Below are positions 1 through 10,910 of a DNA stretch of 64,000 bases, in pieces. The position numbers and the translations under genes are program-made. The number at the start of each line of letters is the position of its first letter. The first letter of the stretch is position 1. The notes under the pieces are model-generated. The model ran no database searches, had not been told where the DNA came from, and saw nothing but the letters and a program-made list of their open reading frames with translations. This DNA comes from Thelonectria olida. Its lineage: Eukaryota > Ascomycota > Sordariomycetes > Hypocreales > Nectriaceae. The DNA lies in NCBI GenBank assembly GCA_020736575.1, contig JAGPYM010000014.1:248001-312000 (forward strand), given 5' to 3'.

Positions 1-226
1 TTTCAAAACTCGCTGCTTCGCCGAGAAATGTATCCCACACCGGGCGCTGATTGGACAATGCCTCTAAGACTTTGTATATACGAGCTCGTTCATGATGCGA
101 CACGTCAGACCATCGTCAGTGACTTTTCCACGGAGGTGTAATTGCTGGACCCGGCGGAAGCGAGGGCGACGGACCATCTTATAGTAATCAATAAATGTCT
201 ACCCGTTGTACCGGAACTATTGGATG

Positions 227-233
227 TATAAAG
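227..233 (+). promoter_or_regulatory. TATA-like box upstream of the CYP55 gene
   Basis: A tataaag heptamer lies about 104 bases before the ATG at 337 and is followed by a C/A-rich leader (caccacaacaacc) typical of fungal 5' leaders. Position and sequence fit a core promoter, but there is no transcript evidence. Confidence 0.4.
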
Positions 234-336
234 ATCTTGGCATGAATCTCGAATCTATCCTCGCTATCCAGCACCACAACAACCATCACTGATCTGAACC
301 ACAACACCCAATCATTCGCACATTCTTCGAATCAAA

Positions 337-1968
337 ATGGCAACTGAAACTCAAACCATCAGCGCGACCGAGGAAGCTCCTCAGTTTCCCTTTCAACGAG
401 CCTCTGCTCTTGAACCTCCGGTAGAGTACGCAAAGCTCCGGGCTACCGAACCAGTCTCCCAGGTCAAACTCTATGATGGCAGCCTGGCATGGCTTGTGGT
501 CAAGTACGATGATGTTTGCAAGGTTGCAACCGACCAGCGGCTCTCAAAGGTAAGGCTTGGCGTCCAGCCATTGACATCATGCTTGGCGACGACGACTTAC
601 ACGACAACAGCAACGAACCCGATCTGGATTCCCCGAGTTGAGCGCTGGAGGCAAGGCCGCCGCCAAGAACAAGCCGACCTTTGTCGATATGGATGCGCCT
701 GCTCACATGCATCAGAGGTACCTAATTGATGACGCTCCTTGTGGAAACTAGACTCTCAATTGCTAATGCCCCATCTCTCAGAGACATGGTAGAGCCACTA
801 TTCGTCAAGGAAAAGGTCGAGGCCTTGAAGCCATACATCCAGAAGACGGCCGATGACCTTCTCGACGCGATGATCGCAGGCGGATGCGACGAACCGGTCG
901 ACCTCATCGACAAGTTTGCACTCCCCGTCCCATCTTACGTCCGTTATTCCTCCCAAACATTATACATGGCCCAGACGTACTCATACTAGAGTAGATTATT
1001 TACACCATTCTCGGTGTTCCGTTCGAAGACTTGGAGTATCTCACTCAGCAGAATGCTATCCGAAGCAACGGCAGTGGAACCGCGCAGGAAGCCGCTGCTG
1101 CTAACCAGTAAGATCAATTTCTAACTAAAAGACAGTCTAAACTAAAGCTGACTCGACAAAGGGAACTTCTCAACTATCTTGCTAACCTCGTCGACAAACG
1201 CCTTGAAGAACCCAAGGATGATTTGATCAGCAAACTCGTGGTAGAGCAGCTCAAGCTCGGCAACATTGAGAAGTCGGATGCGGTGCAGATTGCATTCCTC
1301 CTGCTTGTTGCCGGAAACGCGACCATGGTCAACATGATTGCTCTCGTAAGTACATGGAAATTGGCTTCAGTCAGTAGATGTGACTAACTCTCGCAGGGCG
1401 TCGTCACTCTTATGCAGCATCCCGATCAACTCGAAGAGCTCAAGGCAGACCCGTCCTTGGTTCCCGATTTCGTGAATGAGCTGTGCCGTTATCATACCGG
1501 CTCTTCCATGGCCATGAAGCGTGTTGCCAAGGTCGATATTGAACTGGGCGGAAAGGTAAGCGCGAGAGTGATGAACTTGGAGAGACTTGTCTGACTGTGA
1601 ACACTCTTAGACCATTCGTGCTGGCGAAGGCATCATCGCTGCAAACGCGTCTGCCAATCGCGACGAGGACATTTTCCCCGATGCCGATACGTTCAACCTC
1701 CACAGGGAGCAAGTCCAGGGCCCCTACGATGCCTTGGGCTTCGGTTACGGTCCCCATCGCTGCATCGCCGAACATCTTGCTCTGGCTGAAATGCAGATCG
1801 TGTTCAGTAAGTTTCGTCGCTAAAAGTTTGGGAATGACAAACTAACATCACATAGCGACACTATTGACCAAGCTTCCCAGCCTCAAGGTCGCGATCCCGC
1901 TTGAGGAGGTTTCATATAGCCCTCTCCATCGGGATGTTGGTGTTCTTGAGCTCCCCGTGGTTTGGTAA
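337..1968 (+). CDS. Cytochrome P450 nitric oxide reductase (CYP55/P450nor family), 8 exons
   Basis: Predicted soluble 413-aa P450 that would reduce NO to N2O with electrons taken directly from NAD(P)H, as known for the CYP55 family in fungal denitrification and NO detoxification. Exons: 337-549, 611-717, 782-938, 995-1107, 1162-1345, 1397-1555, 1611-1806, 1856-1968, total 1242 nt in frame. Family signs seen: the N-terminal [19 protein letters not shown] block, [13 protein letters not shown], the I-helix segment [14 protein letters not shown] (CYP55-type AGN rather than AGxDT), and the heme loop GFGYGPHRC with its Cys ligand. There is no N-terminal membrane anchor. Length is close to known P450nor (about 400 aa). 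Next to it lie an MFS transporter and an amidase. The family call is very firm; the exact splice sites are inferred. Confidence 0.95.
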
Positions 1969-2182
1969 GGAGTGGAATGAATGAGAAGTACAAGCGAGAA
2001 TTTAGATGAGAAACACGAAGGCATCTAGTACACGCATTCGCAATGGGCGCATAGAATTTGTAAGATTAGAATATTAGTATCTATCGGGTACGTACAAGAC
2101 AGTCAATATATCAGCCATCGCATCTCTTTCAAGCTCGACGTAATCGGAAATCAATGTGACCAAGACGTAGGCATATCCACAA

Positions 2183-3820
2183 TTACTCGTGATGAAAAGT
2201 CTTCTCAGCATATCGCCAGTACCGCTCGGCCGAATGCTTTCTCAGAGCTTTGCCCTTCCAGATCATGAGCAAGAATGTGCTAGTGCAGCCGAGAGAAAGG
2301 AATCCGGCCATAATGAAGCAGTCCTGTAGCCCCATGTTCGTGTACCAGGGCGTGATTCCGTACGAAATAGCAAAGCCCAGTGTATTTCGGATAATGATGA
2401 TGGACGTTGTCGAGTCGCCGCTGATATCCTTGAAGCAGTCTATGTTGTACGAGAGGGCGATGGAACCACCGGTGACGCAGCCAAATGTGAGAATTCCAAG
2501 TCCAATTGCGAGACCTGCCCAGTGAATGTTGTGCTGGGCGCCGACGCCCCAGACAATCAGTCCAACACAAGAAAGCACGGCGGACAAGGCGAGAGGCCAC
2601 AGCCGCTGTTCTGGCTCTCTCACACCGTTGTTCCGACGGGCAAGAAAGAGAGTCAGCTTGTCCGCGACAACACCAGCCCAAAGACTACCAATAGCGGCTC
2701 CAATGATGGGACCGGCGTAGATGCATCCAACAAGGCCAGTGGACCAGTTGTACGGCGCGGCGCTCAAGACAGGACTGGCAGTGGCGTTGAGCACGTTGTA
2801 CCAGGACAAGTTGATTCCATAGATGAAACCAGCCCATGCGATGCTGGGGAACTGGACAATGAGGAAAAGAGGTCGAATCATGGCTTGGATCATCTGCTTA
2901 TTGGTAGGACGTCCATCCATCTTGACAAACAGGTTCAATTTCTCTGTGTAGGTTCTCTTGGCAGCAAAGACAGCACCTTCTGTGGTGTCCTCGCTTTTTG
3001 AGGTCGTGTTGCCGTCTGCCATTTTCTCGGAAGTGTTGGTCTCAGCCATGACAGGCTCGGTTGTCAGCGAATCCGGCTGCTCATCTTCAAGTCCTTCGAG
3101 AGTCTTGCGGAAGTAGATGGTGTCTTCCATGAAGAAGAGGAGGATGAAGAAGGTGACAGCAGCAATCATTGCGCCAAAGTGCATCGTCCACCGCCAGCCG
3201 AAAGCCTGGGCGAAGAACCCTGCAATGAGCGGCGCGAGGAAGTTGGAGCCAAAGAGCACAAAGACGTAGAGACTCATCCACGATCCCCGCTCGTGAGCAA
3301 AGAAGATGTCGGGGATGCTGACTTCTGGCAAGGACTCAATGGGTGCGACGAAGAAGCCGAGCAGGATGCGATGCGCATACCATTCCCCAGCTGATCGAGA
3401 ATAGGCTGTCCAGACCATCAAGGGGACTGTAGCAAGAGCAGAGATGAGGTAGACACCGCGACGGCCGTAAGTCTGAGCGATAGGCTGCCAGAAGAGACAA
3501 CCCCAGCCGAGAAAGAGGAACATGAGGCCAGTTCCCTGAACGAGAGCGGCAGTGGAGATGCCGGTATCACGAGTGATATCAGCAAGGACTGAGTACTGCA
3601 GTGTCAAGGGCAGCCCGAGTCCAAGCGTGTAAGTGAAAACCATGCCAGCAGACAGGTACTTTCTCTTGCGGCTCCAGTTGAGAGGATCCTCTGGGTCCTC
3701 ACTTGGACGAGGAATTAGTTCGACGCCGTCCTTGGAGTGTGCGGAAGCATGGTTTCCAACGACATCAACGAGGTGAACTGTCCCGGGTGTGGCCCCAGGA
3801 TGACGCCCGGAAGCCGCCAT
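2183..3820 (-). CDS. Major facilitator superfamily transporter, 545 aa, single exon
   Basis: Polytopic membrane transporter of the fungal DHA1-like MFS type. The cytosolic N-terminus carries the EDPLNWS motif common just before TM1 in this group. Hydrophobic segments follow as two six-helix bundles separated by an acidic, Ser/Thr-rich central loop (roughly residues 235-290). The region TYGRRG after TM3 corresponds to MFS motif A. I chose the ATG at 3820 because it gives the usual MAASG..-type cytosolic start; the frame stays open to 3970, but the extra N-terminus would add an unexpected hydrophobic stretch. Substrate unknown. It faces the amidase gene across a 1-kb divergent promoter region, which could mean coordinated use of an amide or amine substrate; that is inference. 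Confidence 0.9.
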   Translation of the reverse strand: MAASGRHPGATPGTVHLVDVVGNHASAHSKDGVELIPRPSEDPEDPLNWSRKRKYLSAGMVFTYTLGLGLPLTLQYSVLADITRDTGISTAALVQGTGLMFLFLGWGCLFWQPIAQTYGRRGVYLISALATVPLMVWTAYSRSAGEWYAHRILLGFFVAPIESLPEVSIPDIFFAHERGSWMSLYVFVLFGSNFLAPLIAGFFAQAFGWRWTMHFGAMIAAVTFFILLFFMEDTIYFRKTLEGLEDEQPDSLTTEPVMAETNTSEKMADGNTTSKSEDTTEGAVFAAKRTYTEKLNLFVKMDGRPTNKQMIQAMIRPLFLIVQFPSIAWAGFIYGINLSWYNVLNATASPVLSAAPYNWSTGLVGCIYAGPIIGAAIGSLWAGVVADKLTLFLARRNNGVREPEQRLWPLALSAVLSCVGLIVWGVGAQHNIHWAGLAIGLGILTFGCVTGGSIALSYNIDCFKDISGDSTTSIIIIRNTLGFAISYGITPWYTNMGLQDCFIMAGFLSLGCTSTFLLMIWKGKALRKHSAERYWRYAEKTFHHE

Positions 3821-4843
3821 TCGGTGAAAGAAAATAGAGAACGAGGTGAATAGAGGATATAAGAGGAAGTGTGGTGCTTCAGGATTAGTTAAGACTGGGA
3901 AGACTGGCGATTGAGAGAATCCCTGGCACCATGATGCGAGGAAGAGCCAGCATTTAAATACTTTTGGCAATCCCCAGATGATTGCAGAGGAACATCTGCA
4001 CCCAGGCGATATGCGAACCGCTTAGTTACAGCCGCGCACCGATCCAACCCCATCTGCGGCCGTTTATCAAACCGAAGCCCTGTAGATCCTCCCACATCAG
4101 CACGCAAACTACTTACCTGACAGTGTAGAGCTAGAAACGTTGCAACCTTATCAGCGGGGTCAGTTCCCCCGGCTGACGAGTCAGTTCGTTCGGTGCATCG
4201 TCAAGCTACTACCCACGATACCCCAACCGCGTTATTGAGCCCTGTTCCATGTTCGTTGGAACGAGCTACTGCCAACGCCCCGGCAATCGATGGAGGGTAT
4301 TGTGCGGAGATAAGCGTGGTAGCCTTGAGTGTGGGACTTGCGCAATTAGAAATGATTGGCTCATGGAAACATCGCCGGTCCGCGGTCTTGGTGTTTTGCG
4401 CAATTAGATATCATTGGTCAGAATCCTCAGCCAAGAACAAACTAGATAAGTTTATCAGCTCTACTCTAGCGTTCGAGACGTCATGAGCAACCGAATTCTA
4501 GGATATTGGACTCTTCATCGGCTATTTTGGCTTGATAACTGTTCCCAAAGGATGTCATCTATCGGAAGTTGTCTCTGCAACAGGAATGGTATGGCTCATC
4601 ACTGCCCGAAGAGACATTTGATATCCCTTGGTCCGAGATATCTCATCTGGTTACCCCTTAGAGTGTACATCATCTTTGTAGTCATGGAGGCTGGCGAGGG
4701 GATATGTTGTCGGCCGACATTGTCGATTAGGATCCCAGATAAAAGCTGGGTAGTCCAAGTTCCAACAAAAGAGAAAGTAGATAGAACTCCTATCTTTTCA
4801 GCAATTTGGCCCTTGATTACTTTCTTAGCATCACTACTACGCC
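3821..4843. other. Divergent intergenic region between MFS and amidase genes
   Basis: About 1 kb between two divergently transcribed genes, so it should carry both promoters. No complete gene is seen. A short minus-strand coding-like fragment lies at 4599-4859 and is listed separately. Confidence 0.6.
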
Positions 4844-4859
4844 ATGCCCTCCAAGACAC
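4599..4859 (-). pseudogene. Possible decayed membrane-transporter fragment
   Basis: An 86-codon stretch without stops contains GILIDNVGRQ, which fits the MFS motif A pattern GxLxDxxGR, preceded by a hydrophobic segment (LSTFSFVGTWTTQLL). Nothing recognisable continues on either side and it overlaps the start of the amidase gene on the other strand. It may be a relic of an MFS gene or chance; confidence is low. Confidence 0.2.
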
Positions 4860-6511
4860 TCCCGGTCGTTCAGCCAGTCCCAGTTCTCTCTGGCCCGCCA
4901 GAGTTTGAGACGCTTCGCACTTCTATCCTCGAGGAGTTTGCGGAGAAAGTCCCCGAAAATCTGCGTTTGCCACAGTCAATCTTCGAAAACCCGCCCAAGA
5001 ATGTCACTGCCGTCCCTCGAGAGTGTGGCCTCCTCTCTGCTGATGAGATTGAGATTACTGAAAAGTACGACGCCACAGAACTGGCCGCTTCCATTTCCTC
5101 TAAGAAGCTCACGGCCGTCGCTGTCGCAACTGCTTTTGCGAAGCGGGCTATCATCTCCCATCAGGTTACGTGCTGCTTGATGGAGTGGTTCATGGACGAG
5201 GCCATCGAACGCGCCAAGGCCTTGGATGAGCATCTCGAGAAGACAGGCAAGACAGTTGGTCCCTTGCACGGAGTTCCTATCAGTGTCAAAGAGCACATGC
5301 CTCTAGCAGGACACTGGACGACAGTCGGCTATATGGACACTCGACGGAAAGACACTGAAGACTGCCAGATGATGGCTATTTTGCGAAAGGCGGGCGCCGT
5401 CTTTTACTGCAAGACCATTCAACCCCAGTCCATTATGCACCTGGAAAGTGTCTCCGTATACGGCCGTGTGCTAAACCCCTACAACATCGGTCTGTCCGCT
5501 GGTGGATCTACCGGCGGAGAGGCAGCCCTCGTGGCGATGCGAGGCTCAGTCCTCGGAGTTGGTACAGACATCGGCGGTAGCGTCAGAGGTCCCTCAGGCT
5601 TCTGCGGCATCTATGGCTTCAAGCCTACCTCATACACTTTGCCGATGAAGGACTTCCTCGTTGGGGGATTCGGCGCAGAGCTCAACGTCCTTTGCTCTAC
5701 GGGGCCAATGTGCGCATCGCTCAGAGACATGGACCTCTTCATGTCCGTCATGGCCGCTGCCAAGCCATATCTGACAGACCCACGTCTCATCCCGATTCCT
5801 TGGACTGGGTTGAAGTCGACCCCAAAGCCAGGTCCTCTGAAGGTTGGATTCATGATGGATGACGGTGCCATTGCCCCGCAACCTCCAGTCATCTCAGCAC
5901 TGCATTGGGCGAAGCAGCAGCTCGAGGCATCTGGCGACTTCTTGGTGAAGATCTTCAACCCTTTTAGAGGGGCAGAAGCAATGAAGAATATTCGCCTCGC
6001 TTACTGGCCCGACGGCGGAAAGGCGCTCAAGAAACATCTCGAAGCCACCAAGGAGCCCATGTTCCCTCTCACGCAGTGGATCATCAAGGATGCCGAAGGC
6101 ACAGAGCTGACATCGGAAGGAGTCCTGCAGCAGCGAGTTACTCGAGACACGTTCCGATGTGACTTTGCAGAGCACTGGGAGTCTCAAGACGTCGACATTG
6201 TCATCTGCCCCGTCTTCGTCGGACCTGCTTGCGAGCACGACAAGGCCTTTTATTGGAACTACACGGCGTTTTGGAACTACGTTGACTATCCCGGCGTTGT
6301 CGTTCCTACGCCGGTCAAGGCTCAGGCCAAGGGCGTCGAGAGCTATGCGGGTGACACTCCTTTGAGTGAAGAGTGCAAGCACGTTCGGAAGATGTGGAAC
6401 GATGGAGACTTCGAGGGCGCCCCTGTCAATTTGCAGGTCGTAGCGAGAAAGTATCACGATAACGATTTGTTTGCGGCGCTTGATAGGATGAAGGAAGCTC
6501 TTCAGATATAG
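4844..6511 (+). CDS. Amidase-signature family hydrolase (acetamidase-like), 555 aa
   Basis: Single-exon enzyme of the amidase signature family, hydrolysing carboxamides to acid plus ammonia through a Ser-cisSer-Lys triad. Seen: catalytic Lys149 in ISVKEH, cis-Ser222 in SAGGSTGGE, nucleophile Ser246 in TDIGGSVRG, then FCGIYGFKPT. The block KTIQPQSIMHLES matches the KTN(I/V)PQ motif of fungal acetamidases and fatty-acid-amide-hydrolase-like enzymes. The length equals that of fungal acetamidases. No signal peptide, so probably cytosolic. Substrate cannot be read from sequence; indole-acetamide, acetamide and formamide are alternatives within the family. Its divergent MFS neighbour is a candidate uptake partner. 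Confidence 0.93.
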   Translation: MPSKTLPVVQPVPVLSGPPEFETLRTSILEEFAEKVPENLRLPQSIFENPPKNVTAVPRECGLLSADEIEITEKYDATELAASISSKKLTAVAVATAFAKRAIISHQVTCCLMEWFMDEAIERAKALDEHLEKTGKTVGPLHGVPISVKEHMPLAGHWTTVGYMDTRRKDTEDCQMMAILRKAGAVFYCKTIQPQSIMHLESVSVYGRVLNPYNIGLSAGGSTGGEAALVAMRGSVLGVGTDIGGSVRGPSGFCGIYGFKPTSYTLPMKDFLVGGFGAELNVLCSTGPMCASLRDMDLFMSVMAAAKPYLTDPRLIPIPWTGLKSTPKPGPLKVGFMMDDGAIAPQPPVISALHWAKQQLEASGDFLVKIFNPFRGAEAMKNIRLAYWPDGGKALKKHLEATKEPMFPLTQWIIKDAEGTELTSEGVLQQRVTRDTFRCDFAEHWESQDVDIVICPVFVGPACEHDKAFYWNYTAFWNYVDYPGVVVPTPVKAQAKGVESYAGDTPLSEECKHVRKMWNDGDFEGAPVNLQVVARKYHDNDLFAALDRMKEALQI

Positions 6512-6593
6512 TTGGGCAGGGCCTTTCGTTGTACGAATTCCACCAATCAATTGAAGGCCGTTCCTCACTCTCTGTGTACAATCTGATAAGACC

Positions 6594-7362
6594 CTAATAC
6601 TCATCCTTCAGCTTGAACTCTGCAGGTCCGTACTGCCCAATCTGTCTCCCAAGAGGAGTCATGTCAAGCAAGGCCAAGGTCGGCATCAGCTTCTCTCCGC
6701 CTCGAGCAAACGTAGAATACGTGTGATAAATGTCTCCATCCTTCTTCCAAAACACACTAACCCCGGGCACGTCACCCTTGTACGCGCTCTTCCCAAGCGC
6801 TTCCAGCTCCTCCTTGCTGCGAAAGTTGAGTTCAACGGGACAGACGTCTTCGTCGAGAGTTGCGTGAAAGTCATAATTGAAATCCGAATCGCCGCTGGAG
6901 TACCACGGAAAAGTCCACTCGTTTCTCTTCTTGAATGCTTCAAGCTTGTCGATTTCACCGCGGGAGATGCAGACGAGATTAGTCTTCTTCTGGCGAAGGT
7001 GGCGCACGTCTGGCAAATTGTCTCCGATGTGGGAGCAGCCTCGGCAGCCCTCATCATCGCCTGGAGTAAACATGAAGTGGTAGACAAGCAGTTGTTCTTG
7101 GCCGTCGAACAAATTACCCAAGGAGTATGTCTTGTTCCCTGGTCCTTGGAAGGTATACTCCTTCTCGACTTTGACCATTGGGAGCTCTCGGCGTTCAGCA
7201 GAGAGGGCGTCGTTGGCACGAGTGAGTTCCTTCTCCTTTACAAGGAGGGCCTTGCGAGCAGCAAGCCATTCGTCGCGGTTGACAATCTGGTGCGTGTTAG
7301 ATGTTACTATTCTCGGGGTCTGGGGAGGTTGGTGGCAGCTGTTTTCCTACCTTGCCTGGCAT
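6594..7362 (-). CDS. DUF899 thioredoxin-like fold protein, 2 exons, 234 aa
   Basis: Exons (minus strand) 7351-7362 and 6594-7286, giving 234 aa; the first exon encodes only MPGK before a 64-nt intron. Family signs: the N-terminal RDEWLAARKALL-KEKELTRA helix, LFDGQEQLLVYHFMF, the cysteine motif DDEGCRGCSH (CxxC), and WTFPWYSSGDSDFNYDF. This is the conserved layout of the DUF899 family, usually annotated thioredoxin-like or dithiol-disulfide-isomerase-like; no substrate is established. It is convergent with the amidase gene, whose stop lies only 82 bases away. I regard the family as secure and the function as unknown. Confidence 0.88.
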
Positions 7363-8979
7363 GGTGGAGTGTTGTGGAGAAGCTTTAGGTAATGTTGAGG
7401 GCTCTGATTGTCTGAAAACAGAATAATTCTGCCCTTTTCCATCTGTGTGTCGAAAGGAGTCTCAGCCTGATTTATAGACGCTCTACTACACGTAGTCGCA
7501 TTCAGGCAGCAACATTATCCGCTTGCCTTGAGCGCAATCTCGTACCGCATATCTACAGCTCAAATCTGACGTCTTAGTGCATGAGAACGAGTGTGGCTGG
7601 TTAACGGGCCAATCTAGCTAAAGTCGAGACACAAAATGACGTATAATTCGGGGTGATTAGTGAACGGAGAGGGGGAGTGACCTGGGTCTGACAACAAAAG
7701 TTAGACCTAACCACCGCCCGACGTGCAGGAGCGTGACTTAATTCACGGTGACATTGGCGGATCATGGTTATGTATTCATTCGTTGTGCACTCCCTGGTGA
7801 TTGCGATGCGTCGAGTCTTGATTATGCCGAGTTTTAGTTCAGTCTCAAACTCGGACATCAGCGGCATTGCTCGCAGCAACCACGGGCACCGAGTTTTTGT
7901 TCGAATGTGATAATACTTGGACAAAAAAAAGCATTCCAGCTTGAACGTCTTTGGCGCAAGGAGAGGACAAAGGTTCGACTCAAGATTCCATCAACAGCCC
8001 CATAAGGTCCGGTTCCAGCGAGGCTGCTTAAGATACACCACGCAAATTTATTGAAAATACCTTACCGCTACCTAGTATTGCAGAGGAATTGAGGCTTTAT
8101 GTAGGATTGGCATCTAATTACGGTCAAGACTCAAGATACAGACATGTCACTCTCGGCAATGGCAAAGAAACTATGTCAGCCAAGGAGAGCTAGGGAGTCA
8201 AGGGGTAGGTGGCAATTCAGTCGACGCTTCGTAATATCGCCCGTGGAGCTCGACCGCCTGTAATGCGCCTGTCGCTTTCTCCTGACCTTCAATGGTTCCA
8301 TTGGTCGTGTGTCTGACTTTTCTGTTCTGGAATATCTCAAAGATTCAGAGACAGACTCGGACTCGACGGCACTCTCGTGGCCATTGTCCAATTGAAAATT
8401 TGCTATGGCACGATTCTCGGTCACTGGTGGCCGCCAAATCACTAGAAGTAGCACAACATGATGGAGGAGCTCCTTGAAGATGTTTGCGTGCATTAACCAG
8501 AGCTCGTTAGACGGCAAGGAACGAAACCTGGAGTCGACTCGCTCCCAGAAGAGACCCGCCAACATCCGAGTTTCGCTGTGGGTTCAATCCGTGTACGGCA
8601 ATACCTCTACCCAGAGTCGACTATCCCCGAGACGACGACTAGAACGACTTCTTTGGCTTAATAGTCTTCTCCCCATCACGATGGATGCCCTCATGGCATT
8701 CGACCAGCCCTCAGTCTTGGTTCGAGCTTCCTCCAGAAGGCACAATCCAGAAATTTGGCGATCCGAGAGACTACCCGACTTCATGCTTCTTCAGGAGTCT
8801 TTTATAGCAGGATATTTGCTAACATGGAGCGAAGTCGACTCTAGCAGTGTCATCCCATGTTCGGGACGTGCGCTGGAACAAGTAAGCACACTGTAGGTAC
8901 CCATGCAATCCTTGAATAAGGGAATTTCTGCGCGGTGGACTAATCCTTGCGCCTCCTTCAACCACTGCAATCTATCACA
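7363..8979. other. Intergenic region, no convincing gene
   Basis: About 1.6 kb between the DUF899 gene and the Zn2Cys6 regulator. Short open frames exist (for example 8474-8896 on +) but none carries a family motif, good start context or splice pattern. It presumably holds the two divergent promoters. Confidence 0.5.
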
Positions 8980-10910
8980 ATGAGCACGTCAAATAAGCAC
9001 CAGCCATCCATCGCCTTGCTGCAAACGTGCCAAACATGTTTCAATGCGAAAATTCGCTGCGAGAAGACGCAAGATTCTGAGCTTTGCGATCGTTGTCTGC
9101 GGCTGGGCAAGGCGTGCGTCTTCGGCCCAGCTCGTCGCCGGCGCAATCTGAACCGCCCAGCGGATGGCTTGCGCGTCAAATCAAGACCCCGCCAAACCTC
9201 AAAGTCGCCGACGGGCTCGCAGTCCTCGTCTTCGGCTCTGAATCCCGGGAGATCTATTGAAATTTTCAACAAAGATGCATCTGTTGATCCTTTTCAACTG
9301 GGCATCGTATCCTTGGAGACTGGCGAAAAACTCATCGGATACTTCAAGACGAGGATGACACCTTATTTTCCTTTTGTCGTCTTCCCTGATGCTCTCTCTG
9401 CCCTCGACATGAACTCGGAACGGCCGTGTGCCTGTCTGGCTGCGCTGACAGTGTCTTCCCACGCCGACACCCACACCCAAAAAGCACTCGGCACACTTTT
9501 CAATCAAGTGGTAGCCGCAAGGCTAGCTAGCGGTAAATTCAACAGTCTAGATCTGCTGCAGGGGCTCCTTATATATCTCGCCTGGTAAGCCGCATATTAC
9601 CTTCCAACCCAAAGTGTCGCTCACCGTGCTAAAGTGTTCCAGGGCACACTACAGTCCTCGACCGAAGCGACACACGCAGCATCTTCTACTTGCCACTAGC
9701 ATAGTCAGCGATCTGCGGCTGGACAGACCCCGTAGACCAGAACTATGGAGTGTCGACGGTGGCAAGGACAAGAACGAGCCGGACTGGGGCCACGATGAGA
9801 TGAGAGCTCTAGCCGGGGTGTATTATCTGTCTTCAAAGTGAGTGAAGCTACGAACCTATCTCCTCTTCATTGCTAATAAGTCTTGAAGCTCTTCGGTGGT
9901 CATCCAGAAATCACGTCACTTCTCCTATACGGCTTATATCTCGAGATGTTGTGACCATCTTGCGATTCTAGACCAGCACCCAACGGATAAATATCTCTCC
10001 TATATAATACGCATACAGACCATGGCTGAAGAAGTCGAAGACATCGTGAGCCGCACTTCTACCAGCGGTGATGTCCCCCAATTCTTCTCCCAGATCCAGC
10101 TGGTTGCGCAGAAGTGCGCTGACCTCAAAAACACCTTGCCGTTTTCACTAGGGGTGAGCCGTAAGTCACGGCCTGTTCCTGTCCATTTTTCGCTGCTTTC
10201 TTATCAAGTATATTACAGCGCCGCTTCTCTTGCAGTTCTACATGCTCGAACTGCTCCTTAGTCAAGCATCCCCAGGAGGCACTCCGTTTGGGCTTGACAA
10301 GTTTCGTGTTAATCTGGACCAAGCGGGAGGTCAAGCGTCCCTCATCGACTGGCTTTCTACAAGTATATCGGCGGCTCGCTCTCTTATGAGTATGATTCTT
10401 GTCTTACCACAAGGCGAGGAGGCAGCAATGTCAAACATGGGTTGGATCATGATGCATTGTGCCCTGTCACTGGCTGTTCGACTGGATCTTCTCGCTGCAG
10501 CCGGTAGCATATCAGGCGCGACTCAACATCTCCGCAAATTTCTCGATATGCCTTATACGCTTCGACAGATTATGCTCCGGCTAGAAGCTTCGGCTGGCTC
10601 GGAGAAGACACATATGGCTAGTGATCATCACCCTTTCGAGGACCTGGCCAAACGCGGGCGAAAGCTCGAAGAGTGGTACCTGGCCCGGGCTGGTAGAGAA
10701 GCTGTCAGCTCAGCTCCCACAAAAAGTACCCAAGTGACTGACCAATCAACAATGGCAACGGGAATTGACAGAAACACTGCCACTGTCACGGTAACTGGCC
10801 CGAGTAGTTGGGTTGAGGGTGACTGGTACCGTGACCTTGAGGCTGATATTGGCACTTTTATGTTTACGGATTTTATGAACTTTGCGGGAGGCTTCGGCCT
10901 TGGGAACTAA
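8980..10910 (+). CDS. Zn2Cys6 binuclear-cluster transcription factor, 4 exons, 587 aa
   Basis: Nuclear regulator with an N-terminal fungal zinc cluster, CQTCFNAKIRC..CDRCLRLGKAC, spaced C-x2-C-x6-C-x8-C-x2-C-x6-C, followed by a basic linker (ARRRRNLNR). Exons 8980-9584, 9643-9837, 9889-10160, 10219-10910 sum to 588 codons. The middle region (LLIYLAWAHY, LAGVYYLSS, SYTAYISRCC, PLLLQFYMLELLL) is the usual layout of the fungal regulators with a helical middle domain after the zinc cluster. Target genes are unknown. The closest neighbours are the DUF899 gene upstream and the beta-lactamase-like gene downstream; no cluster logic is obvious. Confidence 0.9.

Noticed and set aside
8474..8896. A 140-codon plus-strand frame upstream of the Zn2Cys6 gene
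   Set aside because: No recognisable family, overlapped by equally long frames on the other strand, and in a likely promoter region.
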